Of a DNA stretch of 36,788 bases, positions 1 through 8,120 are shown piece by piece (the stretch's first letter is position 1; each line of letters begins with the position of its first letter). A model generated the notes under the pieces. It was not told where the DNA came from. It made no database searches and was given only the letters and a program-made list of their open reading frames with translations. Source of the DNA: Bacillota bacterium (GTDB lineage: Bacteria > Bacillota > Sulfobacillia > JAJZYS01 > JAJYTV01); the NCBI GenBank assembly GCA_021793315.1, contig JAJYSZ010000019.1:1-36788 (forward strand). The letters run 5' to 3'. A program made the position numbers and the translations under genes.

Positions 1-40
1 ATCTGGAAGGAAGGCACACGGTCCACCGCGCGCGTGTACC

Positions 41-79
41 AGGAAAGGGCCAGCGTGGAGTTGACGCTGGCCTTTCCCT
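41..79. terminator. Hairpin, probable transcription terminator downstream of the HD-domain gene
   Basis: The arms pair over about 13 bp (GGAAAGG-CCAGCG type) with one bulged base and a 9-nt loop. It lies 14 bases past the stop of the leftward HD-domain gene. There is no long T tract on either side, only short T runs, so it may be a weak or bidirectional terminator. The first 40 bases of the window hold no gene I can support. Confidence 0.45.
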
Positions 80-92
80 GCGTTTCCTGCGT

Positions 93-761
93 CTAGAGAA
101 GCCTGTGCTCGTTCGCCGTGAGGCTGAAACGGCAGTGCAGAACCTCGGCGGCCCGTCTGCACATGACCATGCGGCTCAAAAAGATTTCGAAATAGTTCAT
201 CGGCGATACAGAGTCGTCGATCTGGAGAGCCAGCGTGATTACGCCGGCGTCAGGGTCGATCACCAGCTGGCTGCGCCGCACCGCCGCGTTCACCCGGTCG
301 TGCTCGTCGTACTGCGCCGGGTCCTCCGTCTGGACGCGGCTGATGTGGACATCGGACTTGTCGGCGAGGATCAGCGCGGCCGAAATCGGCGAGACGGCTT
401 CGCCGTACTCTTCCTCGTGGTTGCCGATGGCCCCGAGGACGAGCGCAATCTCGTCCGAAGGCATCCCGGCCTCGCGGAGGATCGGGTAGGCAAGCATCGC
501 GGACGACTGGCCGTGGTGGTTGCGCCCCGCGATGTTTCCGATGTCGTGCAGGTAGCCGGAGATCGCCGCGAGCTCCGCGTCGCGCTCTGGATAGCCCAAT
601 TCCAACATCACCCTGCGGGCGATCTTCGCGACCAGTCCGACATGCCGCGTGCCATGCTCCGTGTAGCCCATGGCGCGCAAGGCGGCGTTCGCGGCGAGCA
701 CGAACTCGTGCACATCCTGGCGCCCGGCGATGGTCTCAAGCGTTACGGCGATCGGGCTCAA
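93..761 (-). CDS. HD-domain phosphohydrolase
   Basis: A soluble metal-dependent phosphohydrolase of the HD superfamily, about 222 residues. The HD ligand pattern is visible: His40, the HD pair in LHDIGN (residues 71-76), a following HH (82-83), and a late Asp in LADKSD. HD proteins cleave nucleotides or phosphoesters; the substrate here cannot be told. The reading frame stays open far upstream, but that part overlaps the P-loop gene. I prefer the TTG at 761, which has AGGA six bases upstream, overlaps the previous gene by 26 bases and sits just before the conserved region. It is the last gene of the selB run. The start is the least certain part. Confidence 0.75.
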   Translation of the reverse strand: MSPIAVTLETIAGRQDVHEFVLAANAALRAMGYTEHGTRHVGLVAKIARRVMLELGYPERDAELAAISGYLHDIGNIAGRNHHGQSSAMLAYPILREAGMPSDEIALVLGAIGNHEEEYGEAVSPISAALILADKSDVHISRVQTEDPAQYDEHDRVNAAVRRSQLVIDPDAGVITLALQIDDSVSPMNYFEIFLSRMVMCRRAAEVLHCRFSLTANEHRLL

Positions 762-1104
762 CTCCCTTCCTGCGCAAGGCGGCTTCGACCCGGTCCGCCA
801 CCTCTTCGGGCCCGAGGCCATCCGTGTGAAGATGAATGACGGCCCTGGCGATGGCAACCCTGAGCCGTTCCCTTTCCGTCTGGACGCGTTCCGGACCGTA
901 GCCCACCCTGCGCCTGCGGCGCACCGTCTCGATATCCGCGTCGAGCACCACAACGTATGCGTACCCGAGCTCATGCGCAAGGTCGCGCACGCTCGAGTGC
1001 TCCTGTGGCAGACAGTGGGCGTTGTAGCCGCGCCGGCACAGGTGGGTCGCCAACGTCGACTTTCCTGCGGCAGATACGCCGACGATCGCCACGGGCACCG
1101 CCAT
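736..1104 (-). CDS. Small P-loop NTPase / kinase-like protein
   Basis: A 122-residue protein with a Walker A motif GVSAAGKST near residues 9-17, a hydrophobic strand ending in VVLDAD that could be Walker B-like, and an Arg-rich segment (RRRRR, about 61-65) like the lid of small-molecule kinases. The size and layout fit the adenylate/shikimate/APS-kinase fold, but no substrate motif is recognisable. Its ATG lies one base past the stop of the phosphatase gene, and its 3' end overlaps the HD gene, so translation of the three is probably coupled. A nucleotide or metabolite kinase beside an HD phosphohydrolase and a PP2C-like phosphatase suggests a regulatory or salvage module; this is inference. 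Confidence 0.7.
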   Translation of the reverse strand: MAVPVAIVGVSAAGKSTLATHLCRRGYNAHCLPQEHSSVRDLAHELGYAYVVVLDADIETVRRRRRVGYGPERVQTERERLRVAIARAVIHLHTDGLGPEEVADRVEAALRRKGVEPDRRNA

Positions 1105-1105
1105 T

Positions 1106-1813
1106 CTACGCCGGCAGGTGCAGGCTGAAGACGCGCGCCGTCGCTTCCGAGCCCTTGCAGATGCCGAACACCCCCACCGTCATATCGTCTCTCGGCCGTC
1201 CTCTGGCCTCTCCATGCGAGAGATCGAGGATTGCCTGCGCAAGCATCTCGGTCCCACCTGGCGCCGCACCGCGGACCAGGTCCACGATGCCGTCGAGCAC
1301 GGCGTGGGTCTCGGACCACCGGTCCGGCGCCAGCACCCCATCGGAAAGCGCTACGATTATTGTCCCTTCGCCCAGGGGGAACTCATGCACGAAGGGCTTG
1401 GTCGCTGGATCGACGCCGATCGGGCCGTACGGGCAAAGGAGCTGTTCCACCACGCCCTGCCTGCGCACCAGCACGACGTCCGGCCCGTTCTGCGACACAA
1501 GGAGGGCCTTCGCCTCGAGATCCGCCGATACGATGGTGAGCGTGGCGGAGACCTTGCCGCCGCGTTGGGCATAAAGGAGGTCGTGCACCGCTCGAGCAGT
1601 CGCGCCGTCGCGCGCACCCTCGGAAATGAGATTGGCGCACCGGTTTGCCACCAGCAGAGCCGTGCGCCGCGCCGCCTCGCCATTGCCCTGCCCATCGGCC
1701 ATGATCAGCGAGACTCCGCCCCGGGCCCGCTCGACCACCTGCGCCTGATCGCCACTCCAATTGAGGCCGTGCCGCGGCAGTTTGCGCACCGCCACGTGGA
1801 TTTCAAGCGCCAT
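1106..1813 (-). CDS. SpoIIE/PP2C-like serine phosphatase
   Basis: A 235-residue protein consisting only of a PP2C/SpoIIE-type phosphatase domain. The metal-binding motifs are in the right order: ADGQGNG (39-45), LSDG (156-159) and RDDMTV (208-213). Enzymes of this family dephosphorylate phospho-Ser/Thr on anti-sigma-factor antagonists or other regulators. There is no sensor, PAS or transmembrane part, so control must come from partners. The ATG overlaps the end of selB by 11 bases, and the next gene begins one base after its stop. No anti-anti-sigma (STAS) or kinase partner is in the window. Confidence 0.8.
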   Translation of the reverse strand: MALEIHVAVRKLPRHGLNWSGDQAQVVERARGGVSLIMADGQGNGEAARRTALLVANRCANLISEGARDGATARAVHDLLYAQRGGKVSATLTIVSADLEAKALLVSQNGPDVVLVRRQGVVEQLLCPYGPIGVDPATKPFVHEFPLGEGTIIVALSDGVLAPDRWSETHAVLDGIVDLVRGAAPGGTEMLAQAILDLSHGEARGRPRDDMTVGVFGICKGSEATARVFSLHLPA

Positions 1814-3716
1814 CGCCGGTCGCCTCCCCCGCAGCGATCAGGCGGCGAACGTCACCGAAGCGTCTCGTCAGACGCTTCTGATCAAAGTGTTCGAGCAGCG
1901 GCACGGCGAATTTGCGCGTCGTGCCAAGCGCTTCGCGGAGCTCCGCCGTCGTGGCCTCGCGCCCATCCGCAAGGCAGGCTCGCACCCTGGCCTCAGCCGT
2001 GCCGATGGCCTCGCGGGCAAAGTAGAGATCGCCGGCCCGGACCAGCTCGCCCTGCTCGGCAAGGTAAGCGATGAGGTCCTGCAGGCGTTGCGGCGTCATC
2101 GCCCGCGCCCTGGGCCAGTCTGCGGGAGAAGCCGGCTGGAGTCCCCCGGCCGCGAGGAAACCGTGGAGGTCCTCGAGGAGGCCCCTGAGTTCCTCGGGCA
2201 TCGGCACTCCGTCGCCGGCCGGGCGCACGTGCTCTCCCTCGAGGCACATCTGGCCTTCCGCCGCGAGCTCCCCGGCGAGCTGGGCAGCCTCGCGCACACC
2301 AAGCTCCGCCACCACCTCGCGCCGCCACTGCTGGCGGTCGAGACCTCGCCACAGGGGGTCGGCCTGCCACAGCGCCTGCATGCGGTCCGCCTCTACCTGC
2401 AGGCGCCGCGCCAGTTCCTCGCGATCCAGGTAGGTCTCACCCAATCGGCGCAGCCGGCCCTCGCGCTCGAGATTCTGGGCGGCCCCCGCCGCGGCGGCGT
2501 CATCGAGTCCGAGCTCCTGCGCAAGCGATCGGACGTTGGCCGCAAAGTGCCGCCGCACCGCGCCCAGCACCATCTCTTCGGGCGATGCCTGACGCCTGCG
2601 CTGCAGTTCCTCGATGTCCTCCGGATGCCCGCGCCGCTGCCGGCCCCCGAGGTCCAGGACGAATCCGCCGCCGATGGTTCGCGCAGGAGAGAAGCTGCGG
2701 ACCACCACCCGGTCGCGCACCACGGCGGGGAAAGCGGTCTCGCCGCGGAAGCGGACAAAATCCTGCCCGCCGGAGGGGATCTCCTGGCAGGTCAGTGGCA
2801 CGATGCGGCCGATGACTTCCATCGTGCCGATATGCAGGCGCACGCGGGCGCGCATCGGGAGCGGTGGTGCCTCGGCGAGGAGCTTCAGGTGCAGTGTGAC
2901 CTGGGATGTCTCCTGCACCGTGCCGGGCGCCGCGAGCACCTTGCCCCGCTCCACCTGGTCGCGGTCGATTTGCGCCAGATTCACCGCCGTGCGTTCTCCC
3001 GCTCGGCAGTGCTCGCGCGTTTCGCCATGAGACTGCAGACCGCGCACCCGCACAGGGAGGTGGCCCGGCACCAGTTCAAGGTGGTCCTCGACCGAGATTT
3101 CACCTGCGGCCAGCGTTCCCGTCACCACGGTGCCGAAGCCCGGCAGGGTGAACACACGGTCGATGGGCAGCCGTGCTGGGCCGAGCGCGCTGCGCGGACG
3201 CATGCGCTCTACTGCCTTCTCGAGCAGAGTCTGGAGTTCTTCAATGCCCTCCCCGGTCACCGACGAGATGCCGACGATCGGAGCGCCGTCGAGGAACGTT
3301 CCCCTGAGTTCCTGGCGCAGGTCGGTTTCGATGAGTTCGCGCCACTCCGCGTCCACGAGATCGATCTTGGTCAGGCAGATGATGCCTTCCGCGACGCCCA
3401 ACAGCGAGAGGATCTCTAGGTGCTCCCGCGTTTGCGGCATGACCCCCTCGTCGGCCGCGACGACGAGCAGGACGAGGTCCATACCCTGCGCGCCCGCAAC
3501 CATATGGTGGATGAAGCGCTCGTGTCCGGGGACGTCCACAATGGCGGCCCGCTGTCCGGAGGGCAGCGTGAACGGGGCGAAGCCAAGTTCGATCGAAATG
3601 CCGCGCGCCCGTTCCTCCGGCAGACGATCGGTCTCATGGCCCGTCAGGGCCCTGATCAGGGCAGTCTTGCCGTGGTCGACATGGCCTGCGGTGCCAATGA
3701 TCAGCCGTAGATCCAT
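1803..3716 (-). CDS. selB: Selenocysteine-specific translation elongation factor SelB
   Basis: A translation GTPase that brings Sec-tRNA(Sec) to UGA codons followed by a SECIS element. The GTPase motifs are clear: GHVDHGKT (11-18), the RGISIEL switch region (38-44), DVPGHE (61-66) and TKID (116-119). EF-Tu-like domains 2 and 3 follow, then the long C-terminal winged-helix region (about 400-637) that binds SECIS RNA. The length of 637 residues is normal. It heads a coupled minus-strand run (phosphatase, P-loop protein, HD protein). Neither selA nor selC is in the window. SelB implies that the genome encodes selenoproteins. The only purine-rich Shine-Dalgarno candidate lies 13 bases upstream of the ATG, which is far. 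Confidence 0.95.
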   Translation of the reverse strand: MDLRLIIGTAGHVDHGKTALIRALTGHETDRLPEERARGISIELGFAPFTLPSGQRAAIVDVPGHERFIHHMVAGAQGMDLVLLVVAADEGVMPQTREHLEILSLLGVAEGIICLTKIDLVDAEWRELIETDLRQELRGTFLDGAPIVGISSVTGEGIEELQTLLEKAVERMRPRSALGPARLPIDRVFTLPGFGTVVTGTLAAGEISVEDHLELVPGHLPVRVRGLQSHGETREHCRAGERTAVNLAQIDRDQVERGKVLAAPGTVQETSQVTLHLKLLAEAPPLPMRARVRLHIGTMEVIGRIVPLTCQEIPSGGQDFVRFRGETAFPAVVRDRVVVRSFSPARTIGGGFVLDLGGRQRRGHPEDIEELQRRRQASPEEMVLGAVRRHFAANVRSLAQELGLDDAAAAGAAQNLEREGRLRRLGETYLDREELARRLQVEADRMQALWQADPLWRGLDRQQWRREVVAELGVREAAQLAGELAAEGQMCLEGEHVRPAGDGVPMPEELRGLLEDLHGFLAAGGLQPASPADWPRARAMTPQRLQDLIAYLAEQGELVRAGDLYFAREAIGTAEARVRACLADGREATTAELREALGTTRKFAVPLLEHFDQKRLTRRFGDVRRLIAAGEATGDGA

Positions 3717-3787
3717 CGGTAGTCCCGGTCTCCCTTGGTCCTACCCGTTAAGGCCCGTGACAAGCCTATTTCAGCGATTCGCGGCGT

Positions 3788-3816
3788 TTGACAGCCGCAA
3801 CGGCGGACTCTATACT
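3788..3816 (+). promoter_or_regulatory. Sigma-70 type promoter of the tRNA-Pro gene
   Basis: A consensus -35 TTGACA, a 17-base spacer and -10 TATACT. Transcription should begin about seven bases past the -10, just before the tRNA 5' end. This is the best promoter in the window. Confidence 0.85.
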
Positions 3817-3828
3817 TTCGTTGTGCTA

Positions 3829-3906
3829 CGGGGAGTGGCGCAGTTTGGCTAGCGCGCTGCGTTCGGGACGCAGAGGTCGCAGGTTCAAATCCTGTCTCCC
3901 CGACCA
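3829..3906 (+). tRNA. tRNA-Pro (anticodon CGG)
   Basis: It folds as a normal cloverleaf. The 7-bp acceptor is CGGGGAG with CTCCCCG, the discriminator is A and CCA is encoded. The anticodon stem CTGCG/CGCAG encloses the loop TTCGGGA, giving anticodon CGG for proline codon CCG. The T loop is TTCAAAT. It reads CCG, a codon expected to be common in this GC-rich genome. It sits beside selB but is not tRNA-Sec: the anticodon is not TCA and there is no long variable arm. Confidence 0.95.
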
Positions 3907-3913
3907 GTATTCC

Positions 3914-3946
3914 AGGGACCGTCCGCACTGCGGTCGGTCCCTTTTT
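3914..3946 (+). terminator. Intrinsic terminator after tRNA-Pro
   Basis: The stem is GGGACCG/CGGTCCC with an inner GC-rich part, followed directly by five T residues. It lies seven bases past the CCA end, so the tRNA is a single-gene transcription unit. Confidence 0.85.
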
Positions 3947-3975
3947 GCGAAGGTGGGAGGAAAAACGGCGGAAGG

Positions 3976-4371
3976 TCACCTGGAATGGATCTCCCGCGCC
4001 TTGCGCAGCAGGACGCGATAGCCGGGATAGCCGTGACGCTGGACCTGTTCCTGCGCCGCGTCGAATCCGAGCCAGAGCGCTTCGGAGATCTCGGTCTGCA
4101 GGGCGCGGACCTCCCCATCCTCGTAGGTCATGAAGAAGTACGTCACCTGCTTGTCGTTGCCACCGGAAAGCGCATAGCCTACCTGGCCCAGCCTCTCGCC
4201 CGGCAAGGCCTGCACGCCGGTTTCCTCCAGCACCTCGCGCACCGCGGCCTCCTTCGGGGTCTCACCAGGTTCGATGTGCCCCTTGGGGAATGTCCAGCGA
4301 CCATACCTGTCCCGTATCATCAAGACCTCGTCACCACGCACCACGATGCCGCCCGCCGACTGCTCGGTCAT
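3976..4371 (-). CDS. NUDIX hydrolase (MutT/Ap4A-hydrolase type)
   Basis: A 131-residue single-domain NUDIX protein. The 23-residue Nudix box spans residues 31-53, from GHIEPGE to the REVLEETGV end, with all the metal-binding glutamates. Such enzymes hydrolyse nucleoside diphosphates linked to another group, for example oxidised dNTPs or Ap4A; the substrate is not evident. I take the ATG at 4371, preceded by a G-rich ribosome site, over a GTG 24 bases further upstream that has none. It is transcribed divergently from the RCK gene pair across a gap of only 41 bases. Confidence 0.88.
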   Translation of the reverse strand: MTEQSAGGIVVRGDEVLMIRDRYGRWTFPKGHIEPGETPKEAAVREVLEETGVQALPGERLGQVGYALSGGNDKQVTYFFMTYEDGEVRALQTEISEALWLGFDAAQEQVQRHGYPGYRVLLRKAREIHSR

Positions 4372-4412
4372 GCCGCCACCCCAACTTCCTGTCACTGCGG
4401 AGGGAGCGTTTC

Positions 4413-4847
4413 ATGTTCATTATAGTCGTAGGCTGCGGTCGGCTGGGATCATCCCTGGCACGCAGCCTGTCCGGAGCGGGCCATCGCGTGACCGTCGTGG
4501 ACTGGAATCCGCAGAGGTTTGAACGCATCGCGGACCTCCCAGAGGTCGCGCAGATCCTGGGTACCGGAATCGACGTCGACGTGATGCGTCAGGCGGGCGC
4601 CGAGGAGTGCGACGCACTCGTCGCCGTCACCGACCACGACAATTCCAATATCATGATCGCTCAGACAGCCGAACAGATCTTCAAGGTTCGGCATGTGGTG
4701 GCCAGAGTCAACGACCCGCGCACGGGGCCGCTGCTGGAGCGGTTCGGGATTCGGGCCGTCTGCCCGACGCAGCTCGCAGCGGATGCCCTCTTCGAGACCC
4801 TGCAGTCGGGTTGGGGCGAAGAAGCCTCGCGGCCCGGCCAACGCTGA
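4413..4847 (+). CDS. TrkA-N (RCK_N) domain protein, potassium-transport regulatory type
   Basis: A 144-residue Rossmann-type RCK N-terminal domain. It has the dinucleotide-binding GCGRLG motif at 7-12 and an acidic residue ending the second strand (VVDWN). RCK proteins gate K+ channels or transporters in the membrane by binding NAD(H), ATP/ADP or cyclic dinucleotides. This one has no RCK_C domain. GGAGGG lies eight bases before the ATG. The next gene, 16 bases downstream, is a second RCK protein, so the two probably act as a pair. No Trk/Ktr membrane subunit is in the window. Confidence 0.88.
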   Translation: MFIIVVGCGRLGSSLARSLSGAGHRVTVVDWNPQRFERIADLPEVAQILGTGIDVDVMRQAGAEECDALVAVTDHDNSNIMIAQTAEQIFKVRHVVARVNDPRTGPLLERFGIRAVCPTQLAADALFETLQSGWGEEASRPGQR

Positions 4848-4863
4848 ACCCGCAAGGAGGGAG

Positions 4864-5565
4864 ATGCCGGTTCGCCTTCGTGCGACCGGCGCCAGCAATA
4901 TGTACGTGATCGTGGTCGGCGGCGGCAAGGTCGGATACTACCTGACGAAGACCTTGCTTGCAGAGGGACACGAAGTGGCCATCGTCGAGCGCGACGAAAA
5001 GGTCTGCCGCAAGCTGGAGCTCGATCTCGGCGAGATCCTCGTGCATGCCGACGGGTCCACGCCGGCCGGTCTGGAACTTGCGGGCGCAGCTCGGGCTCAG
5101 GTGCTGACGGCCGTGACCGGCCAGGACGAGACGAACCTCGTCACGTGCCAGGTCGCGCGCACCTTCTTCAACGTCCAGCGCACCATCGGACGCATCAACA
5201 ACCCGAAGAACGAGGCGCTGTTCCGCGTGCTGGACGCGGGCACCGCCGTAAGCTCGACGCAGATCATCACAGATCTCATCCAGCGCGAGGTGGACACGCG
5301 CCACATCCAGAAGCTGCTCCCGATGGCCACCGGCAAGGTGAACCTGTTCGAACTCGACATGATCGGCTCCTCGCCCGTACTCGGCAAGACGGTGGCGGAT
5401 CTCAGCATGCCCCCGGGCACCTTGCTCGTTGCGGTCATGCGGGCTGGCGGCGTGATCGTGCCGGACGGTCGTACGCAGATTCTCAAGGGCGACCGCGTGA
5501 TCGCCGTGGCGCAGAGCGACCGCGAGGAGGAGCTCGCACGTCTGCTGTTCGGCGCAGAGGCCTGA
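4864..5565 (+). CDS. TrkA-family potassium uptake regulator with RCK_N and RCK_C domains
   Basis: About 233 residues. An RCK_N Rossmann domain with GGGKVG (residues 19-24) is followed by an RCK_C/TrkA-C domain (about 145-230) ending in the typical KGDRVIAVAQ strand. AAGGAG lies four bases before the chosen ATG. The ATG at 4900 matches the usual family start better but has no ribosome site, so the first 12 residues may not be translated. It forms a two-gene operon with the preceding RCK_N gene and is closed by a strong terminator. Role: nucleotide-dependent control of a K+ channel or transporter encoded elsewhere. Confidence 0.88.
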   Translation: MPVRLRATGASNMYVIVVGGGKVGYYLTKTLLAEGHEVAIVERDEKVCRKLELDLGEILVHADGSTPAGLELAGAARAQVLTAVTGQDETNLVTCQVARTFFNVQRTIGRINNPKNEALFRVLDAGTAVSSTQIITDLIQREVDTRHIQKLLPMATGKVNLFELDMIGSSPVLGKTVADLSMPPGTLLVAVMRAGGVIVPDGRTQILKGDRVIAVAQSDREEELARLLFGAEA

Positions 5566-5582
5566 GCGCGCACGGGAATAGT

Positions 5583-5617
5583 ACACCGCGGAGGTGCAAT
5601 CCGCGGTGTCTTTTTTT
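5583..5617 (+). terminator. Intrinsic terminator after the RCK operon, overlapping the start of the next gene
   Basis: A perfect 10-bp stem ACACCGCGGA/TCCGCGGTGT with a 7-base loop, a C and then seven Ts, starting 18 bases past the RCK stop. The loop and the 3' arm contain the ribosome site and the likely GTG start of the downstream FMN gene, so the same bases serve both functions. Confidence 0.85.
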
Positions 5618-7069
5618 GGGGCTCTCGTCGGCAGCCTTGTCGCCGGCCTCGTCCTGCTCGCCATCCTGGCCGCTGCCATCACTCCGCTTCTGCAGGCCTT
5701 TGGGCGCCGTTTCATGGGCATCGTGGTGCGGGAGAGCTACACGGGCAACATCATGAGCCTCATCAACTCGATGCGGCGGCTGGGCGCGCAAACCATGGGC
5801 GAAACGATGCTTCGCGCCGGCTCGGACGGAAAGGTGATCCAGCGCCCGCTCGGCACGCCGAGGCATCTGTCGCCATGGCAGGATCTGCTCTTCCACCCGG
5901 CCCAGCTCGGTCGGGCACCGCTCAACGCAGACGCCAAGGTGGACCTGTCGGTTGTGATCGGGCCGAAGGCGAAGCACCCGCTGCGGGTGGAAACGCCTCT
6001 GCTTATCGCCGGTATGTCCTACGGCGGCGCACTCAGCCGGGATCTCAAGGTGGCTCTGGCACGCGCCGCAAACCAGGCGGGAACCGCCACCAACACCGGC
6101 GAGGCTTACCTCGCGGACGAGCGGCGCGCAGCGCGCAAGCTGATCGTCCAGTACCACCGCGGCACCTGGCCGATGTCGCCGCAGAACCATCCCCAGCTCC
6201 TGGCCTCCGCCGACGCCATCGAAATCCAGATCGGGCAAGGCGCGCAGGCTGGCGCCCCGATGCGGACCTCCTCCGATCTCGTGCGGCCCGAACAGCGCAA
6301 GGCCTTTGGGCTCGCTCCGGGCAAGGATGCCTTGATCGATGGACGGTTGCAGGGCGTTGCGGGCGTCGACGACCTCGCGCGCCTCGTGAAGCGCCTGCGC
6401 GAAGCGTACGAAGTCCCTGTCGGACTGAAGCTGGCGGCCAGCGACCGCATCGAGCAGGACCTCGACGCGCTCGCCTCAGTCCCGCTCGATTTTCTCTGCC
6501 TGGATGGCGCCGAGGGTGGCACGCACGGCGGCCCCGCCATCCTGCAGGACGACTTCGGCCTGCCCACCATGCACGCCATCGCCCGTGCGGACGCCTACCT
6601 GCGCCGCACGGGCCGGCGCGCGGAGATCAGCCTCCTGGCCGCCGGTGGCCTGTACACGCCTGGCACCTGCCTCAAAGCGCTGGCCCTGGGTGCCGATGCC
6701 TGCTATCTCGGCACCGCGGTCGTTGTCGCGAGCATCGCGGAGCAGGCGGTCAACCTCGCCCCCTGGGAGCCGCCCTACAGCATGATCTTCGCGAGCGGCA
6801 GCGATCGCAAGCGCTTCTCCATCAGCAATGCGGAGCAGCACGCTGCCACGTTTTTGCGTTCGAGCACGGCGGAGATCGACATCGGCATGCGCGCGCTTGG
6901 CAAGGGTGCCCTTGCGGAGCTGAGCCGTCAGGACATGGTTGCGCTGACGCCGATGACGGCTGCGCTCACCGGCTGCAGACTTCCTCTCGGGCCGATGGAG
7001 GAAGAGTCCGACGTGGCCTATCTCGACCTTGGGGACGCGGAGCGTCCCCACCCTAGGCCTCTGCACTGA
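5606..7069 (+). CDS. Membrane-anchored FMN-binding glutamate-synthase-like protein (YerD type)
   Basis: About 487 residues. A hydrophobic N-terminal anchor (about 3-28) is followed by a TIM barrel like the FMN domain of glutamate synthase. Family landmarks are MSYGGALS early in the barrel, IGQGAQAG, VGLKLAASD, DGAEGGTHG, and the phosphate-binding segment from AAGGLYTPG to ALGADACYLGT. It lacks the amidotransferase domain and the cysteine cluster of the 3Fe-4S site, so it cannot be a complete glutamate synthase; the substrate is unknown. Two GTG starts are possible, at 5594 and 5606. I prefer 5606, which has GGAGGTG nine bases upstream. Both lie inside the terminator hairpin. Confidence 0.85.
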   Translation: MSFFGALVGSLVAGLVLLAILAAAITPLLQAFGRRFMGIVVRESYTGNIMSLINSMRRLGAQTMGETMLRAGSDGKVIQRPLGTPRHLSPWQDLLFHPAQLGRAPLNADAKVDLSVVIGPKAKHPLRVETPLLIAGMSYGGALSRDLKVALARAANQAGTATNTGEAYLADERRAARKLIVQYHRGTWPMSPQNHPQLLASADAIEIQIGQGAQAGAPMRTSSDLVRPEQRKAFGLAPGKDALIDGRLQGVAGVDDLARLVKRLREAYEVPVGLKLAASDRIEQDLDALASVPLDFLCLDGAEGGTHGGPAILQDDFGLPTMHAIARADAYLRRTGRRAEISLLAAGGLYTPGTCLKALALGADACYLGTAVVVASIAEQAVNLAPWEPPYSMIFASGSDRKRFSISNAEQHAATFLRSSTAEIDIGMRALGKGALAELSRQDMVALTPMTAALTGCRLPLGPMEEESDVAYLDLGDAERPHPRPLH

Positions 7070-7159
7070 GCAGGATGTATGTGCCTATCCTGTCGAATCT
7101 CTACTGATGGGCAACTGCCGCGCGGCAGTGGCCCGGAGGTTTCGAGAGGAGTGGCGCTC

Positions 7160-8032
7160 GTGAGCGCAACCTTGTGGGTCATCGTGATCATCATCGTGCT
7201 AATCCTGATGGGTGTTCGCTTCGTGCAGCAGGGCACCATGGGTGTCGTCGTCCGGTTCGGTCGGTTCAGCCGGACTGTCCAGCCAGGTATCGCCGTGATC
7301 ATCCCGTTCCTCGAGACCCTGCGTCGTGTGTCGACACGCTCCCAGACGATCCAGATGCCCGCATCCCCGGTGCTGACCGGGGACAACGTCTCGCCTGTGA
7401 TCGATGCGTACTTCGTCTTCCGCGTCGTCAACCCGCGCGACTTCCTGTTCGAGATCCAGAACCCCGTGGAAACGGTACAGGCCATCATGTTCTCCACGAT
7501 CCGCCGCGTCATCGCCGAGATGCACCTCTCCGAGGCCATGGCGGCGCGTGACAAGATCGACGCCGAACTGCGCAAGGAACTCGACGAGAAGACGGCCGGC
7601 TGGGGTTTCCGCGTCGAGCAGGTCGCCATCCGGGACTTCCAGTTGCCGCCGGAAATGAAGCAGTCGATGGAACAGCAGAAGATCGCCGACGCGCAGCGCC
7701 ACGCCGCGATCAACACGGCGGAGGGCCAGAAGCAGGCTGCGATCCTCGCCGCCGAGGGCCAGCGCCAGGCGGCAATCACCGAGGCGGAGGGCCGTGCGCA
7801 GGCTACCTTGACTGTCGCCGACGCCGACGCCCAGGCCATCGCCAAGGTGTACGGCGCCTACCTGGCGCAGGGCGGCTCCGCGGAAAAGCTGCAGGCGGTC
7901 CTGACCGTCCGCAGCCTGGAGGCTCTGGAGCGCGTATCCAACGGGCAGGCCACCAAGATCCTGGTGCCCAACAACCTCGCAAGCCTCGCGGGCACGCTCG
8001 CCGGGCTGGCCGAGGTAGGCAAGGTAGGCTAG
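7160..8032 (+). CDS. SPFH/band 7 family membrane protein (stomatin/paraslipin-like)
   Basis: About 290 residues. One N-terminal membrane helix (about 4-20) is followed by a band-7 domain (about 20-190) with the usual YFVFRVVNPRDFLF and RDFQLPPEMK segments. After it comes a coiled coil with repeated AEGQ/EAEG units (about 200-245) and a short hydrophobic C-terminal part. SPFH proteins form large oligomeric membrane scaffolds and often partner a protease or NfeD; no such partner is here. The start is the GTG with AGAGGAG eight bases upstream. It follows the FMN gene by 90 bases and ends in a terminator. Confidence 0.9.
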   Translation: MSATLWVIVIIIVLILMGVRFVQQGTMGVVVRFGRFSRTVQPGIAVIIPFLETLRRVSTRSQTIQMPASPVLTGDNVSPVIDAYFVFRVVNPRDFLFEIQNPVETVQAIMFSTIRRVIAEMHLSEAMAARDKIDAELRKELDEKTAGWGFRVEQVAIRDFQLPPEMKQSMEQQKIADAQRHAAINTAEGQKQAAILAAEGQRQAAITEAEGRAQATLTVADADAQAIAKVYGAYLAQGGSAEKLQAVLTVRSLEALERVSNGQATKILVPNNLASLAGTLAGLAEVGKVG

Positions 8033-8057
8033 GGGAACTTCCCAGCCTCGTGGTCAG

Positions 8058-8083
8058 GAAGGCCGCCCAACCGGGCGGCCTTC
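8058..8083 (+). terminator. Intrinsic terminator after the SPFH gene
   Basis: An 11-bp GC-rich stem (GAAGGCCGCCC with GGGCGGCCTTC) with an AACC loop, followed by a pyrimidine-rich stretch with few Ts. It lies 25 bases past the SPFH stop and may also act on the leftward strand. Confidence 0.7.
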
Positions 8084-8120
8084 TTCCTGTCTGCCGTTCT
8101 GGCTGCGCTCCACCTCCAGG

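Noticed and set aside
1761-3419. 552-codon plus-strand frame opposite selB
   Set aside because: selB on the other strand is unmistakable; this frame is its complement.
3829-3906. tRNA next to selB being selC (tRNA-Sec)
   Set aside because: The anticodon is CGG and the length is that of an ordinary tRNA, without the long acceptor/T stack and variable arm of tRNA-Sec.
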